Source: Diprion similis (taxonomy: Eukaryota; Arthropoda; Insecta; Hymenoptera; Diprionidae). From it: DNA of 64,000 nucleotides. The notes under the pieces were generated by a model, which made no database searches, was not told the origin of the DNA, and was given only the letters and a program-made list of their open reading frames with translations. Numbering within the stretch: position 1 is the stretch's first letter; every line of letters begins with the position of its first letter. Of this stretch, positions 63,464 through 64,000 are shown one piece after another. The position numbers and the translations under genes were made by a program. The stretch covers positions 13,268,001 to 13,332,000 of the forward strand of contig NC_060112.1 of NCBI RefSeq assembly GCF_021155765.1, given 5' to 3'.

Positions 63464-64000
63464 AAATCATCGTAATAACCACTGGAGCGATGTGTCTTTT
63501 ACTTTATGATATTACTGGTACATACTTAACTATAACTTAGACCATATTATTATGGACAATCCCCCAAAAATACCTTAGGTGCTAAAACCTTGCACAAAGT
63601 ACATACGTATAGTGTAGTGCAAACAATTGACAAAAATTTACTTTGGAACTTAGGAACCAAAATAATAAATCGCAAAAGACTCATTTCAAAAAATGACCAA
63701 ATATATACTGGCAAAAATACCTTTACCTAAAGGAAATGTTGAAATTAATCCTTACTGCTAAGTACGTAACTTTATCTCAAAAATGAAAAATTACGCAAAA
63801 TTACGCATAAATAAGTTATTGTACCTGGTGGATTTTTTTGGAAGGATTTGAATTGTTTTTGAAATAAAATGATATTTCTAACCGCATCATATTTACGTAT
63901 ATTACTGGATTATCTGACAATGAGCTACACATGTTGATAATCATCATCGAATGAAGTAAGTAAAAAAAGTTTTTAAAAATCTAAAGTCTTAATAAATGAT
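63464..64000. other. 3' flank of DMAC2L
   Basis: About 540 nt of AT-rich DNA to the window edge. I see no exon, RNA gene or repeat that I can support. Confidence 0.55.

Noticed and set aside
1..64000. tRNA, rRNA or CRISPR features
   Set aside because: Read by eye on both strands; no A/B-box cloverleaf, rRNA core or regularly spaced repeats were seen. A tRNAscan-SE or Infernal run would be decisive.

Overview
This window looks like ordinary nuclear DNA of an insect. It is AT-rich, with exons split by short GT-AG introns of about 70-500 nt and very long introns in one regulatory gene. All six protein genes have clear metazoan orthologues. A short run of the insect telomere-type motif CCTAA at 39299-39320 and patches of high CpG would suit a hymenopteran such as a sawfly. 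The order is an inference; the sequence alone does not settle the species. I found no rRNA or tRNA gene, CRISPR array, intact transposon, virus or bacterial insertion.

Layout, left to right. (1) osa (ARID1/BAF250, SWI/SNF subunit) occupies 1-26551 on the minus strand. I could trace 17 coding exons in frame, including the N-terminus and the ARID DNA-binding domain. The gene runs off the left edge before its C-terminal BAF250 region. (2) A 1.6-kb promoter region separates it from NKRF (28147-30344, plus strand, 7 coding exons; XTBD, dsRBD, G-patch and R3H domains). (3) A 3-kb tail-to-tail gap leads to UAP1/mummy (33405-34823, minus strand, no intron in the coding region). (4) NPRL3 (35897-39015, minus strand, 8 exons) is the GATOR1 subunit. 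(5) Head-to-head with NPRL3 is a full-length VPS13-family lipid-transfer protein (40873-60644, plus strand, 60 coding exons, about 3,492 residues). (6) DMAC2L/ATP synthase factor B (about 61922-63326, plus strand) follows.

The genes do not form an operon or a pathway. They cover chromatin remodelling (osa), RNA processing through XRN2 (NKRF), UDP-GlcNAc supply for chitin and glycans (UAP1), amino-acid sensing upstream of TORC1 (NPRL3), bulk lipid transfer at membrane contacts (VPS13) and mitochondrial ATP synthase or complex I biology (DMAC2L).

The points most worth a second look are these. There is a nearly fully paired 90-nt foldback in an osa intron, which may be a miRNA-like hairpin or a MITE. 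The 9.9-kb osa intron 4 holds CpG-rich DNA and a TATA-ATG-splice-donor array that looks like an alternative first exon. The VPS13 is strongly diverged at its N-terminus, at the usual FFAT region and in its C-terminal glycine-rich segment, so it is probably a second VPS13A/C-type paralogue. Downstream of DMAC2L lies a duplicated poly(A) unit. Upstream of UAP1 there is a perfect CRE plus an E2F palindrome. I see no convincing new biological system.
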